From Aurantiochytrium sp. KH105 (Eukaryota; Sar; Bigyra; Thraustochytrida; Thraustochytriidae), in contig BGKB01000078.1 in NCBI GenBank assembly GCA_003116975.1, positions 186,001-250,000 of the forward strand: a stretch of DNA of 64,000 nt, read 5' to 3'. Positions 10,765 through 20,311 of this stretch are shown here, piece by piece. The position numbers and the translations under genes are program-made. The notes beneath the pieces were generated by a model, which did no database searches, was not told the origin of the DNA, and saw nothing but the letters and a program-made list of their open reading frames with translations. How positions within the stretch are numbered: position 1 is the stretch's first letter; each line of letters opens with the position of its first letter.

Positions 10765-10873
10765 ACGTGCAGCGGGGGCGCGGGAGCAAGCTGCCATTGT
10801 CTGGATTCGAGATCGCCTCGTGCGCAGGCGAGTAGCAGAAGAGAACGAGCGAGCGCCAAATTGAAGTCTCCCA
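10141..10873. promoter_or_regulatory. Divergent intergenic region with CTGC repeat
   Basis: This lies between divergent starts at 10140 and 10874. It has a GGCGT/GGCGC-type run at about 10190-10237 and a (CTGC)n tract at about 10711-10762. A degenerate element, CGCAAGCTGGCTATGG, begins at 10417 and keeps the spacing of the CGCAAGTG-N3-WAT motif. No coding frame is convincing; the Ala/Cys/Gly-rich ORFs are repeat translations. Confidence 0.5.
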
Positions 10874-11152
10874 ATGTCACCGCCAGGAAAGAAAATGTCA
10901 GAAAGCAAGAGCGAGGAAAAGGAGGAGAAGTACGCAACCGCGCTTGAGGCCGCACGCACAGCAGCTCCGGGAGGTGGCGTTGTTGAAGCAACGCAGACGG
11001 CACTTGGCGAGATGGAAGCCTATGTCAAGTCAAGTGGCTGCAATAAAATTCTTCAGGATTTGTACGAAAGGATAGTCGTCGAGCAGCCAGAAGACCCGAT
11101 CACCTTTCTCATTGGCGCCGTCGAAGAGCATCGTGCGACTTCAAATCAATAA
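10874..11152 (+). CDS. Small RIIa/Dpy-30-fold protein
   Basis: This is a 92-residue protein. The N-terminal half is charged and Ala-rich. The C-terminal half (about residues 50-88) reads YVKSSGCNKILQDLYERIVV then QPEDPITFLIGAVEEHR, which fits the RIIa/Dpy-30 dimerisation-docking pattern (helix, turn, helix ending in PxxPxxFL). Such domains are common in ciliary and flagellar proteins such as EFCAB10, and in AKAP partners. The ATG at 10874 is followed by a second in-frame ATG at 10895; either could be used. A role in a flagellated zoospore stage is plausible but inferred. Confidence 0.65.
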   Translation: MSPPGKKMSESKSEEKEEKYATALEAARTAAPGGGVVEATQTALGEMEAYVKSSGCNKILQDLYERIVVEQPEDPITFLIGAVEEHRATSNQ

Positions 11153-11306
11153 CAGGGAGCCTCCGACCAACCCCGAAATTCCAGCTATTCAATCCAAGAG
11201 AAAAGAAATCTTTAATGAAAAAGACGAGGGAGAGAAGACATTCCCGTGCGCAGAGAAAGAGAGAAAGCACACGCGTACTTGACGTCGCCAACCATTTGAG
11301 ACTTGC

Positions 11307-14207
11307 TCACAACACTTTAACTTGCTGGCCGGGCGCACTCTCACTACTTGCCGCCTCGACAACGCCGACAATGTTTGCTTGCGGATAGCCGCTCTCGCGT
11401 AGCGCACTGACAAGATCTTGTGCCTTAGCAGACGGCACCGATATAAGAAGACCGCCAGAAGTTTGCGGATCATAGAGAAGCGGATACAATGCAGGATGAG
11501 CAGCCGCCGCTTCTGCATGATTGGCAATCGCTCGACGCAAACGCGTGTTCTGCGGTTGCAGTGACGAAAAGATGCCCGCCTCGACGCACTCTGCGGCACC
11601 CTCGAGCATGGGAACGTCCTCGGCTTGTACAGTAGCCATCAGGCTTGGGTCACTGGCTTGCATCATCTCGACCAGGTGGCCAATGAGACCAAAGCCCGTG
11701 ATATCCGTGCACGCAGTTGCATCATGGTCGCGCGCCAGCAGCGCCGCGTCCTTGTTCGACACTAACATGCTCTTGATGGCGCCCTCGACCCAGGCCCCTT
11801 TGGCCAAAACGCGCATATTCGCAGCGAAAAGCGTGCCTGTGCCCACAGGCTTGGTGACAATGAGCGCATCGCCAGCAAGAACGCCCCCCTTGGTGAGAAT
11901 GCGCTGTCCAGGCTGAACGACGCCACTAACCGAAAGTCCAAGAGCAAGATCCTTGCCTTCGCACGAGTGGCCCCCGACGAGAGCGCAATTGCTGTCCCGA
12001 AGAGCTGTGTTTGCGCCCGCCATGAGCTGCGTGAGCGTGCCCTCCACGACCCTTTCTGCCGCAAAGGGAACAACGGCAATCGCCATTGCGGTTACGGCCT
12101 CGGCGCACATGGCATGGCAGTCACTAAGCGCATGATTGGCCGCAATTTGGCCAAAGATATAGGGGTCGTCCACAAAAGAGCGGAAAAAGTCGACCGTCTG
12201 CACAACTTTGGGGGCATCATCATGCGCCGAGTCAAATTGAACGACGGCACAATCGTCTGGATGGTCAAGACCGACTTCAACCTCGGCCCGTGTGGGCGGA
12301 TTGAGATTCTGCACAACCCGATCGAGAACAGACTTGCCAACCTTGGCTCCGCAGCCGCCGCATCGCATGAGAGAAGCCTGAGTCAAGGCCTCGAGGCTCT
12401 GATTCTCCTCGGCGCCGTCTCCAGAGCCGCCATTGTGGCTTTCACCGGCCATGATTGGCAGCTGGGTGGTAAATCCTGCCATCCATTTGCGATCAATGTA
12501 GTCCTTCATTTTCCATAGCCACTTGCCCTCGAGGGCAATCTCGCCCCGAGAGGCAACGCAGTAAGGACGCCCAGTCCCGATGAGCCCAAGAAAGGATTTT
12601 TGAGGAACATAGTCCTCGAGCGTCTCGGGAGAAGCCGAGGCGGGAAGACTCAGGTTCCGAACGGCGCGGCGCAGATTGGCCGCCAGGGGAGGTCCCTGAC
12701 GTACGGCAAAGACGCCAGCCTTGGGACGCGGGTACTCGAGCATGTTGGCGCAGTCGCCAGCTGCAAAGACGTTGGGCGTCGACTCGCTCTCCAAGGTTTG
12801 TTTGACTCGAACAAAGCCGCCGTTATCGACAGCCAAGCCAGATTCTCCCATCCAGTCTTGCGTACGAGCGCTCGTGCACCAGATGCACTCGTCAACATTG
12901 ACAATGCGCCCATCGGCGGCGCGGAGACGGCTTTCCTCAATGCCTACCACCTCAAAGTTGTAGACGACGCTCACACCGCGCTCCTCGAGGATGCGTGCAA
13001 ACTTTTTCTGTACGGCGCGGCTGTGCGAGGGACACACTACTTTTTTATTGCTCAAGAGCACGAACTTGATTTTGAAGTGCTGTGAAGAGAGCCCCTCGAG
13101 GCGATACTGCATCGAGAGCGCGAGCTCGACGCCGCCTGCGCCTGCGCCGACCACGCCAATCGTGAGCTCGTCAACCTTGGCTGAGCCTGACTCTGCCCCG
13201 GCTCCTCCTTGTGCTTGTGCTTGTGCTTGTGCTTCATCATCATCTTCTTCTTCTTTCTGCTCCTCGCTTGCCTGAACACGGGACTCGATGGAGCGCACGA
13301 GGGCGTCCCAGCGCTCAGAAAACTGCCAGATCGGCTTGACCGGCGTTGCCACAAGGCTGGCATCGGCGTGGGACAGGGCGCTGTCCTTGATCTTCGGAGA
13401 GGACCCAATGTCGATGGACAAGACGTCGTAGCGAATGGGGGGCCGCTCCGGGTCGTCGACGTGCACGAGTTTCTGATCGAGATCGATGGAGGTCGCCGAG
13501 GCGATCACGAGCCGCACGCCTCCGAACTGGCAGAGCCGCACGAGGTCGATGTGGCACTCCTCCCTTTCGTACTGGCCGGCGATGTGCCCTGGCAGCATCC
13601 CCGAGTACGGCGTGTCCACCTGCGGCGTGATGAGGGTCACGGCTAGCCCGGGCTCGGGCTTCATGCCCATGTTCTTGACCACGAACGCGTGTGCGTGCCC
13701 GCCGCCCACCAGCACGAGGTCGCGGCTCACGGGGCCCGCGCCGTTCGCCGCCGCGCCCATCATCGTCCCGGCGCCCCTCGAGGCCGCCGCCTGCGACCTC
13801 AGCGCGGCCGCGGGCGAGAACACGCGCATCGGCCCTTCCGCCGCCGCCGCCGCCGCCGCCGCCGCCTCCGCCGCGCCCGCCTCGTCCGCCGCGCCCCGGC
13901 CGTCGCCAAGCGCGTCTGCCGCGCGCAGCAGGCCCAGCCCCAGCGCGGCCGCCGGCCAGCGGCCCGAAAAGAGCGCCGCCATTCCGCCGAGCGCGGCGCC
14001 CAGCCCCTTGGCGGCGGCCAGCGCGGGCGCGGCGCGCGCCTCGCGCTCGCGGGCGGCCAGCGCGGCGCGCATGCGCGCGTCCAGCTCCGCGCCGCCGCCC
14101 GCGCCCGCGCGCGCCGCCTCGCAGGCCCAGTCCAGCCAGAACAGGCTCAGCGGCGCGCGCCGCAGCCCCCGCGCCAGCCACGCCGCGCAGCTCCACGCCG
14201 CGCCCAT
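11307..14207 (-). CDS. selD: Pyridine nucleotide-disulfide oxidoreductase fused to selenide, water dikinase (SelD)
   Basis: The protein is 966 residues from the ATG at 14207. The first enzyme half (about residues 163-590) is an NDH-type FAD oxidoreductase: LVLVGGGHAHAF is the FAD dinucleotide-binding motif, VGAGAGGVELA the NAD-binding motif, and FAAGDCANM the second FAD motif. The second half is selenophosphate synthetase, which makes selenophosphate from selenide and ATP; MRCGGCGAKVGK holds C616 and C619, followed by HPDDCAVV and a GGHSCEGKDLALG block. The active-site position carries Cys, not selenocysteine. The same fusion is known from some bacteria and algae. The frame stays open to an ATG at 14807, but that extra 200 residues is Arg/Ala/Pro-rich and overlaps a GGAAGAGAAGA tract, so I treat it as upstream DNA. 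The N-terminal 160 residues are Ala-rich and poorly conserved. Confidence 0.88.
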   Translation of the reverse strand: MGAAWSCAAWLARGLRRAPLSLFWLDWACEAARAGAGGGAELDARMRAALAAREREARAAPALAAAKGLGAALGGMAALFSGRWPAAALGLGLLRAADALGDGRGAADEAGAAEAAAAAAAAAEGPMRVFSPAAALRSQAAASRGAGTMMGAAANGAGPVSRDLVLVGGGHAHAFVVKNMGMKPEPGLAVTLITPQVDTPYSGMLPGHIAGQYEREECHIDLVRLCQFGGVRLVIASATSIDLDQKLVHVDDPERPPIRYDVLSIDIGSSPKIKDSALSHADASLVATPVKPIWQFSERWDALVRSIESRVQASEEQKEEEDDDEAQAQAQAQGGAGAESGSAKVDELTIGVVGAGAGGVELALSMQYRLEGLSSQHFKIKFVLLSNKKVVCPSHSRAVQKKFARILEERGVSVVYNFEVVGIEESRLRAADGRIVNVDECIWCTSARTQDWMGESGLAVDNGGFVRVKQTLESESTPNVFAAGDCANMLEYPRPKAGVFAVRQGPPLAANLRRAVRNLSLPASASPETLEDYVPQKSFLGLIGTGRPYCVASRGEIALEGKWLWKMKDYIDRKWMAGFTTQLPIMAGESHNGGSGDGAEENQSLEALTQASLMRCGGCGAKVGKSVLDRVVQNLNPPTRAEVEVGLDHPDDCAVVQFDSAHDDAPKVVQTVDFFRSFVDDPYIFGQIAANHALSDCHAMCAEAVTAMAIAVVPFAAERVVEGTLTQLMAGANTALRDSNCALVGGHSCEGKDLALGLSVSGVVQPGQRILTKGGVLAGDALIVTKPVGTGTLFAANMRVLAKGAWVEGAIKSMLVSNKDAALLARDHDATACTDITGFGLIGHLVEMMQASDPSLMATVQAEDVPMLEGAAECVEAGIFSSLQPQNTRLRRAIANHAEAAAAHPALYPLLYDPQTSGGLLISVPSAKAQDLVSALRESGYPQANIVGVVEAASSESAPGQQVKVL

Positions 14208-15138
14208 GCCGCCCGCTCCTCGGCCGCCGCGCTGCGCAGGGCCGAGGCTCCGCGCCTTCGGGCTCTGCTCCGCCGCGCTCCGCCGCGCTCCGCCCGCTCC
14301 GCCCGCTCCGCCCGCTCTGCTCTGCGCGGGCGGGCCGCGGAGCGCAGCGACGGACGCGCGGATTTTGCAGAACGACGCGCGGATTTTTTTTGCAGAACCT
14401 GGCTGACGGCACGCCGCGGAAGGGAAGAGAAGAGAAGAGAAGAGAGAGGACAGCGGCCACGGCAGCCGGAGCGGAGAAGATTCCCGGCGGCTGGGCGCCC
14501 TTGGGCCCTGGCATGTGGCGCGCGGATCTGCAGACGGGAGGAGGGAGGCAGGGATCCGCCTGCGCCGGGCACGAGGAGCGCGGACGCGAGTCTGGGAGTC
14601 TGCGACGCGACAGCGAGGCGCGGCGGAAAAGGCGGAAGGTGGCGAGGAGGGGGGGTTCGAGGCGCGGCAGGAGGCTGGCTTGGCCTTGGGAGAGAGGAGA
14701 GGAACACGCGAGGCGGCGATCACACACGGGCTGCGCGCTGTCGATAATCGGCAGCCTGCAGCTGAACGGGGCTGGCCTCGGGGCAAGTGCGGCTGCGGGT
14801 TATCCATGCACGTCTCCTCCTTTCCGTTGGATGGGCATGACTGTGAGTGCTTCTACGCGCCTTTTTCATCATCAAACAAACACACGTGCATCTTTTAGGC
14901 CTGGCTGATCTTGATTAGCCAGAAATCACCAGCACATTCACAAGGTGCTTTTGCTGCGCTGTGCTTCGCAGCTTTATCTCCTAGCACAGCCAAGGCTCTC
15001 TTGCCGGAGTCCGTCGCGAGGCTTCCACCCACCACGGCCACCGTCACCGTCATCCACGATCTTGTCTTGACTGGCTGATTATAAATAAGGGCTTGGATTG
15101 CAAGTGCTTGGATCACCAAGACCTCATTCCCTGCCGAG
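14208..15138. promoter_or_regulatory. Divergent intergenic region (SelD fusion / TELO2)
   Basis: The probable start of the minus-strand SelD fusion and the TELO2 start at 15139 flank this region. It includes alternating GCTCCGCC repeats (about 14275-14320), an 8-base T run at 14383-14390 and an AGAGAAG repeat (about 14420-14450). The minus frame of the SelD gene remains open to 14807, so a longer N-terminus cannot be excluded. Confidence 0.45.
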
Positions 15139-17874
15139 ATGGAGGAGGCGCGGGAGCGCGTGGCGGCGCTGGAGCGCGCGCGGGCGGCAGAGAGCTCGGA
15201 CGGCCCGCTCGTGACTGAGGCTGTCGCAGCGCTGCGAAGCCTCGAGGTGGCGCGGCTTGAGACGGCCTCGCTGGACGCGCGATGGGTCTCGGCCTTTGCC
15301 GCGCTCGCCGCGCGGCTCTTGCAGATTCTTGGCGCCTTCGAGGCCGTCATGAACCAGGACGAGCGCCGGCGCATGGATAGAGTCTATTGTGTCACACTGT
15401 CCCAAGAAAACGAGGAGAAACGAGAGGAGGAGGAGGAGGAGACCTCGCCAAACGCAGGCGCTCGTCTCGCGGCCTTTTTAGCGTGCCACAGATGCCTCGC
15501 GACGGCGACCAGAGGTCAGCAACACAATCAGCAAGGGTTGCATGAACAACGACTCAGCTTGCTTGCCTCTAGTTGGCGAGGAGGTGCTGAGGCGACAGCA
15601 GCACGCACGAGTTTTGCTCGTGCATCGAAACTGATCTCGCCTGCTCTCGTGGGTTCGACGGTTTTGGTCGACCTTGCAAATGCCGCGCAAGCATCGCAAA
15701 TGGTTGGTGTTTTGGTGCAGGCGCTCGCCAGTCTTCCAGACTTTTTGTGCGGGCCTCTTGCTTCCAAGCCGCATGCACTGCGCCCGAATAGCTATTTCGA
15801 CCATCTCGCTCGGGCTTTGCTCGCATCATCATCACCAGAAGCAATGGCCCTTGCTCTTTCGTCTGGTTCTTTTCGCGCAGAACTCATTGCAAAGCTCGTG
15901 GGTATTGGGCGGGCTTCGGCTGTAGCCAAGGCGGTCTTGACCGGACCTGACGCAAAGGGATTTATCAACTCGACACTTTCAACCGATGCTGTGTCTACTC
16001 TTGGCCTCTCGTTGCGCGAGACCCTGTGGAAGGCGCTGTTGTCGTTTGGCGCGGGGAAACTCGAACAAGCTGGCATCGATGATCCGGAAACGTTGGCCGC
16101 CTTCGTGGCGTGTGTCTTTCCCGAGGCTCTCGTCAAGGACCCGGGTCACGCCCAGGACTTTGCTTTCCGCAAACTTTTGCTTCGTCCACGGACAGTGCCA
16201 CGTAATGTGCTATGGGGCCTTGTCAGGCACATGCTCCACACTTCACAAAACATTGGCAAATTTAACGATGCCCCAGACAAGGAGATCGGCGTGGGGAAAC
16301 TTTTTGTGGAGCGTGCACGACACGTGGCAAGTATCTGGAGCGATCGCGCCTTTGTCATCGGCAGCGATGTAGAAACGCTGTCACATGTCAGCGGCGCCCT
16401 GTACAACGTGATCTCTTTGATGGACGATAAAGAGATTTCCCGTTCTGGGCTCCTCCCACGAGTCATTACGGGAGTGCAGCATTACTTGGAAGTTGCAGAG
16501 AGTAAAATTCGCGTCCTTGGCATGCTCATTGCTGTTCACATATCGCGCACCTCAAGCCCTGACCATGCGCTTCGCTTCGAAGAAGTTGACGCGCTTCAAG
16601 GGTTTATGTATGCGCCACCAGGCGATGCCTTTTATATCGCCAGTCCTGTCGTCGAGGATGGCAAGAGCTCGGAGGCCGAGGAGGCCCCTGATGCGGTAAG
16701 CAATCAAAGTCACTCCCAGTCGACTTTGGAAAACCTGCCAGGTGATGATCACGTGGCGAACGAAAAGGTGCAGGCGCCAGCGGAAAAATCGTACAATATT
16801 TGGGAAGACAGTAGCGACGACGACGACGACGGCCATGATGATGACGAGGAGGGAAATGAGGCCAACAGCGAGGTAGACAGTGATGACGAAGAAGGTGTCG
16901 CAAACTCGCAGTATCAGGACAAGACAGTTGATGACGGGCCTGAAGTCGATCCCTCACTCATGCCTGCGTACTTGCACGACGCTGCACAGGCTTTGCAAGA
17001 CGATAAGGACCACGTTAAATTCCAGACCTGCCTCGTGGGACTTGCAGATCTCATTCGCAGGCGTCCAGCCGATCTCGAGGTGGGCGCAGCAGAACTTGTG
17101 CATGTTCTTGTACACGGAGAGAATAGATTCGGCATGCGCGGGTTTGCGGAGCGCCGCATGGAAGCGCTAGTGGCCTTGGTGGTCGAGGCCCCGAGCGCAG
17201 CCACTGGAGTCCTCATTGCCGAAGCGACCCAGGAACGGGCCACCTTTATATCGCTCCGCACAAGCGCCTTGGAGGCACTCGTGCAGGGTGCACAGGCTCT
17301 TCAAAAGCCACCATCCGCCACAAGTAGCGAGCATGAAGGTGCAAAAGCTGCCGGGACAGACCTTCCCGTGCAGCAACCTGTGGGACGGGTGACGCGGCGC
17401 TGGGGGCAGCGGCGCCGGCCTCTGCCGGCAGAGCACAAGAGTCGGTTTGCTGGGCTTGCAGGCTCAATCTTCTTCTTCCCGCTCCTGAACGGCGGACTCG
17501 GGGCGATCAACACACAAGGAATGCGGGAACCCATCGTTCTTGCCAAATTTCTCTATGCTCTCGGGTCCATTCTTGCGGCTGCGCAGCATGCGCCAGACAT
17601 TGCTCGCATGGGCCGAGCACTATTCCGACTACTTTGGGGATGTCGCGAGCACGATGACGCGCAAGTTCGACGCTCTGCGCTTTTTGCGCTTGCCCAGGTT
17701 CTATTCGTGGTGCCCCCTTCGGTTCTTGTGAACGACGACGACTGGATTGCCAATCTCGGAGATGCCCGCGAGTGGGCTGCAAAAGTCGCAGCGCGAGACA
17801 ACGATCCGCCTTGTCGCGAACAGGCTGGCCTTTTGCTGCGCATGCTTTCGCCCGCAAACTCGAACGTGTCATAA
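15139..17874 (+). CDS. TELO2: TELO2/Tel2-like protein of the TTT complex
   Basis: The 911-residue helical-repeat protein resembles Tel2/TELO2, the core of the TTT co-chaperone complex (with TTI1 and TTI2) that matures PIK-related kinases such as TOR, ATM and ATR. The match is clearest in the C-terminal half. VHVLVHGENRFGMRGFAERR corresponds to the TELO2 segment around EKTCVVGFAGLRQRAL; SRFAGLAGSIFFFPLLNG corresponds to the conserved NRFSSVAGHFFFPL stretch; and VRRSALFALAQVLFVVPPS ends the alpha-solenoid. An acidic linker near residues 555-590, rich in Asp and Glu, separates the N- and C-terminal solenoids and is a likely CK2 site region, as in TELO2. ATG at 15139 is the first in frame. It converges with DPH4. 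Confidence 0.85.
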   Translation: MEEARERVAALERARAAESSDGPLVTEAVAALRSLEVARLETASLDARWVSAFAALAARLLQILGAFEAVMNQDERRRMDRVYCVTLSQENEEKREEEEEETSPNAGARLAAFLACHRCLATATRGQQHNQQGLHEQRLSLLASSWRGGAEATAARTSFARASKLISPALVGSTVLVDLANAAQASQMVGVLVQALASLPDFLCGPLASKPHALRPNSYFDHLARALLASSSPEAMALALSSGSFRAELIAKLVGIGRASAVAKAVLTGPDAKGFINSTLSTDAVSTLGLSLRETLWKALLSFGAGKLEQAGIDDPETLAAFVACVFPEALVKDPGHAQDFAFRKLLLRPRTVPRNVLWGLVRHMLHTSQNIGKFNDAPDKEIGVGKLFVERARHVASIWSDRAFVIGSDVETLSHVSGALYNVISLMDDKEISRSGLLPRVITGVQHYLEVAESKIRVLGMLIAVHISRTSSPDHALRFEEVDALQGFMYAPPGDAFYIASPVVEDGKSSEAEEAPDAVSNQSHSQSTLENLPGDDHVANEKVQAPAEKSYNIWEDSSDDDDDGHDDDEEGNEANSEVDSDDEEGVANSQYQDKTVDDGPEVDPSLMPAYLHDAAQALQDDKDHVKFQTCLVGLADLIRRRPADLEVGAAELVHVLVHGENRFGMRGFAERRMEALVALVVEAPSAATGVLIAEATQERATFISLRTSALEALVQGAQALQKPPSATSSEHEGAKAAGTDLPVQQPVGRVTRRWGQRRRPLPAEHKSRFAGLAGSIFFFPLLNGGLGAINTQGMREPIVLAKFLYALGSILAAAQHAPDIARMGRALFRLLWGCREHDDAQVRRSALFALAQVLFVVPPSVLVNDDDWIANLGDAREWAAKVAARDNDPPCREQAGLLLRMLSPANSNVS

Positions 17875-17991
17875 GTCACAAATGATAGTTTACATTACAC
17901 TTCTTCATTTTCATTTTTATGTCGCGTATGGCAGGCATTCACAGAAAAAGACTAACTTGCGCTTGGGCGTCCCAGAAAATCTACGGGGCCC

Positions 17992-18602
17992 TCACTCGCG
18001 TTCATCGTCGTCTTCTTGATCGTTGCTGACCTGGAAGACGACGCGAATGCGCAGCGAGCAGCTTGGACACTCAAAGATTTCACAACCCTGTAAAGAAGAA
18101 AAAACGCAATGATCAAGAGATCGTGAGAGAACGCGCGTGAGTGGACGGACTATGAAACAAAGAAGCAGGGCTCACGGCTCGCTCCTCTTTCTTTTCATAC
18201 ACGAAAGAAACAATAACCTACCTTGTCAAGATCAGCCTCCGTGACATGCACCATGTCGCTACATCGACATTTATGGACAAAGGACTTTGCGACGCCGTCC
18301 CATGCAAGATCATCAATGTCGATCTCAGCCGCCGCAGCCGCTGGGGCCTCAGCGGCCTGCAGCCGCGCGTCGTATGCCCGGCGCTCCGCCTCGTCGCTCA
18401 GCACAGCCCACGCCTCTTGCAGTGCCACGAACCGCGTTGCATCACCACCTTGTCCCACATTTTTGTCCGGATGCAGTTCGAGCGCCAGTTCCCGATAACG
18501 CTGTCGCAGCTCCGCCTGCGTGGCCCCGCGCTCGACGTCCAACACCTCGTACAGGTCGCTCGTCGCCGTTCCCGTCGCTGTTGCAGGTGTCTTCGTCGCC
18601 AT
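17992..18602 (-). CDS. DPH4: DPH4/DNAJC24-like J-protein, two exons
   Basis: Two exons, 18222-18602 and 17992-18087, encode 158 residues. The protein has a J domain (HPD at residues 44-46) followed by a CSL/DPH-type zinc finger, the architecture of DPH4, which supplies iron or reducing function for diphthamide synthesis on eEF2. Unspliced, exon 1 reads into a short tail and stops at 18195, losing half the finger. With the intron 18088-18221 removed (donor GTAGGT, acceptor TTTACAG, phase 0) the finger is completed: C112 and C114 from exon 1, then ECPSCSLRIRV with C134 and C137 from exon 2. The acidic tail ends EDDDERE. The frame upstream of 18602 is open to 18857, but the ATG at 18602 gives the normal length. 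Confidence 0.88.
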
Positions 18603-19085
18603 CCTCGCGTCCCGGCAGGCCTGGCAGCCCGAGCAAGACCTTGGCGGCGCGTGCCGTCGTCTGCACTGCACCTCGCAGTTCTTTTCCCCCGCGGCGGGCG
18701 CGGCCTCGAGGCAGTCCTGGCGCCCGAAGAAGGCGGCTTGGTCGCCCGAGACTCGCGCGACCGCGATTCCGTGGCTGGCACGAGCCTTGCGTGCCCTGCA
18801 CGTCTGGCTGCCGCAGCCGCGTAGTGTGCGCGCAAGTGCAGAATCCGTGGCGGCCAAGTGGAGCCGCGGCCGATAGTCTGCTTACGCCGGGCGCATAACT
18901 CACTTGCGGCCTCGCGACGCCCAGGGCGACCCTTGCTTGTGCCGCCCCAAACATCCGACCTTGACGCGCCGATCGATCGCGCAGCTGCGACCCGCTGCTG
19001 CTGCCTGCAAAGGCGCGATTGAGGCTCGCAAGCGGGAAGGGGCAGACCGCGCGGCTCGCGTGGAGACTTCGAGCAGGGAGAGAAC
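18603..19085. promoter_or_regulatory. Divergent promoter of DPH4 and sideroflexin
   Basis: This 483-base gap separates two divergent ATGs and holds an opposed pair of CGCAAGTG elements (18831 plus strand, 18892-18910 minus strand), spaced about 45 bases apart near its middle. No TATA box is apparent. Confidence 0.6.
18831..18910. promoter_or_regulatory. Opposed pair of CGCAAGTG-N3-WAT elements
   Basis: Plus strand: CGCAAGTGCAGAATCCG from 18831. Minus strand: GCCGCAAGTGAGTTATGCGC from 18910 down to 18891. Both keep the 3-base spacer and the AT-rich WAT block. The distances to the ATGs are 229 bases (DPH4) and 176 bases (sideroflexin), as expected for a core promoter or transcription-factor site. 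Confidence 0.55.
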
Positions 19086-20072
19086 ATGCAAGCTGCCGTG
19101 GAGAGGCTGCGAGCCAAGAACTTCTCGCTGGAGAAGGATGAGTTCGACCAGGAGGTCTTTGCGGGGCGCCTCCTCAAGTTCGTGAACCAGGTGGACCCAC
19201 GCACGCTGCTGCCAAAGTACTTTTTTGGCATTTCCGTCGATGAAGCGCAAGACATGCTCGAAAAGTTCAAGTCGCGCGAAGTCGGGTACGAACAACCCTC
19301 GGATGTCGAGCTCTGGAAGGCGCGGAAAATTGTCCGGAGCACCCTGCACCCTGATTCGGGCGAGGCGATCCCGGCCCCGTTTCGCATGTCAGGCTTTGTG
19401 CCCTTTGGCACGCCCATTGTTGTGGGCATGCTACTCGCGCAGACCCCGGCGCAAAATGTGTTTTGGCAATGGGCCAACCAGAGCCACAATGCGGCCGTGA
19501 ACTACTCAAATCGGAACATGTCGGCGCCTTCGAGTACCAAGGACATTGCCACGAGTTACACCGTGGCGGTCTCATCGGCGATTACCGTCTCACTCATTAT
19601 GGACCGTGTGGTGAAGCGCCTGCGTGCACCCGTTTTGCAACGATTTGTGCCGTTTATTGCTGTTGCCTCGGCCAATATTCTCAATGTGGGCTTTATGCGG
19701 CGCATGGAGCTCGAAAGCGGCATCACTGTCTTTGACGAAGTCGGCAAAGAACTGGGTCAGTCTGTCATGGCGGCCAAGAAGGCGCTGGCGGAGACGGCTG
19801 TGACGCGCGTTGTGCTTCCTGTGCCCATTCTCGTTCTCTCACCGCTCTTGCTCATGGCCACCGAGAAGCTCATCCCCGCCATCAAGCAGAAACCCGGGCT
19901 ACGCATTGCCGCACAGGCTACTCTTGTATCGTGCTGCTTTATGCTTGGTCTGCCTCTTTCCCTGAGTCTTTTCCGCGAACGCGGGACTCTTGCCATATCC
20001 GATCTCGAGCCCGAGCTTCGCGCAAAGTGCCCCTCGCCTCAGGGCGAGGTCTATTACAGCAAGGGTCTCTGA
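19086..20072 (+). CDS. Sideroflexin (mitochondrial serine/amino acid carrier)
   Basis: The 328-residue protein is a full-length sideroflexin, a five-helix inner mitochondrial membrane transporter; the human SFXN1 member carries serine for one-carbon metabolism. Family marks are HPDSGEAIPAPFRMSGFVPF, then FWQWANQSHNAAVNYSNRN, the central helices around VPFIAVASANILNVGFMRR, and ELGQSVMAAKKALAETAVTR, which precedes the last helices. The ATG at 19086 is first in frame. Substrate is inferred from the family only. It sits head-to-head with DPH4 and convergent with the coiled-coil gene. Confidence 0.93.
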   Translation: MQAAVERLRAKNFSLEKDEFDQEVFAGRLLKFVNQVDPRTLLPKYFFGISVDEAQDMLEKFKSREVGYEQPSDVELWKARKIVRSTLHPDSGEAIPAPFRMSGFVPFGTPIVVGMLLAQTPAQNVFWQWANQSHNAAVNYSNRNMSAPSSTKDIATSYTVAVSSAITVSLIMDRVVKRLRAPVLQRFVPFIAVASANILNVGFMRRMELESGITVFDEVGKELGQSVMAAKKALAETAVTRVVLPVPILVLSPLLLMATEKLIPAIKQKPGLRIAAQATLVSCCFMLGLPLSLSLFRERGTLAISDLEPELRAKCPSPQGEVYYSKGL

Positions 20073-20311
20073 AAACGCTATCTCTTACTAATTTTTCCTC
20101 AGTTTGCTGAACTGCCAACCTGAGCTTTTCCTTCTCAGTAAAAGTGCAAGGGAATCTTTTCTTTACAGGCTTTTATAACTTTCTGCTGTAGAGTTGACCT
20201 GGCGCAAAGGACCAAGACCATTCCAAGACGCACAAGGAAGGGGATCCGCTATCACTTCCTTTCCGCCATGCTTGGACATGTGGGGGCGGGCGCAAATCGA
20301 GAGATGTGCAC

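Noticed and set aside
14208-14807. N-terminal extension of the SelD fusion to the ATG at 14807
   Set aside because: The extra 200 residues are low-complexity and cross an AGAGAAG repeat and a T run; the ATG at 14207 gives a more plausible protein, though the longer form is not disproved.
13691-14908. Long plus-strand ORFs (about 350-400 codons) over the SelD N-terminus
   Set aside because: They are almost pure Arg/Pro/Ala/Ser, produced by GC-rich DNA antisense to a real gene.
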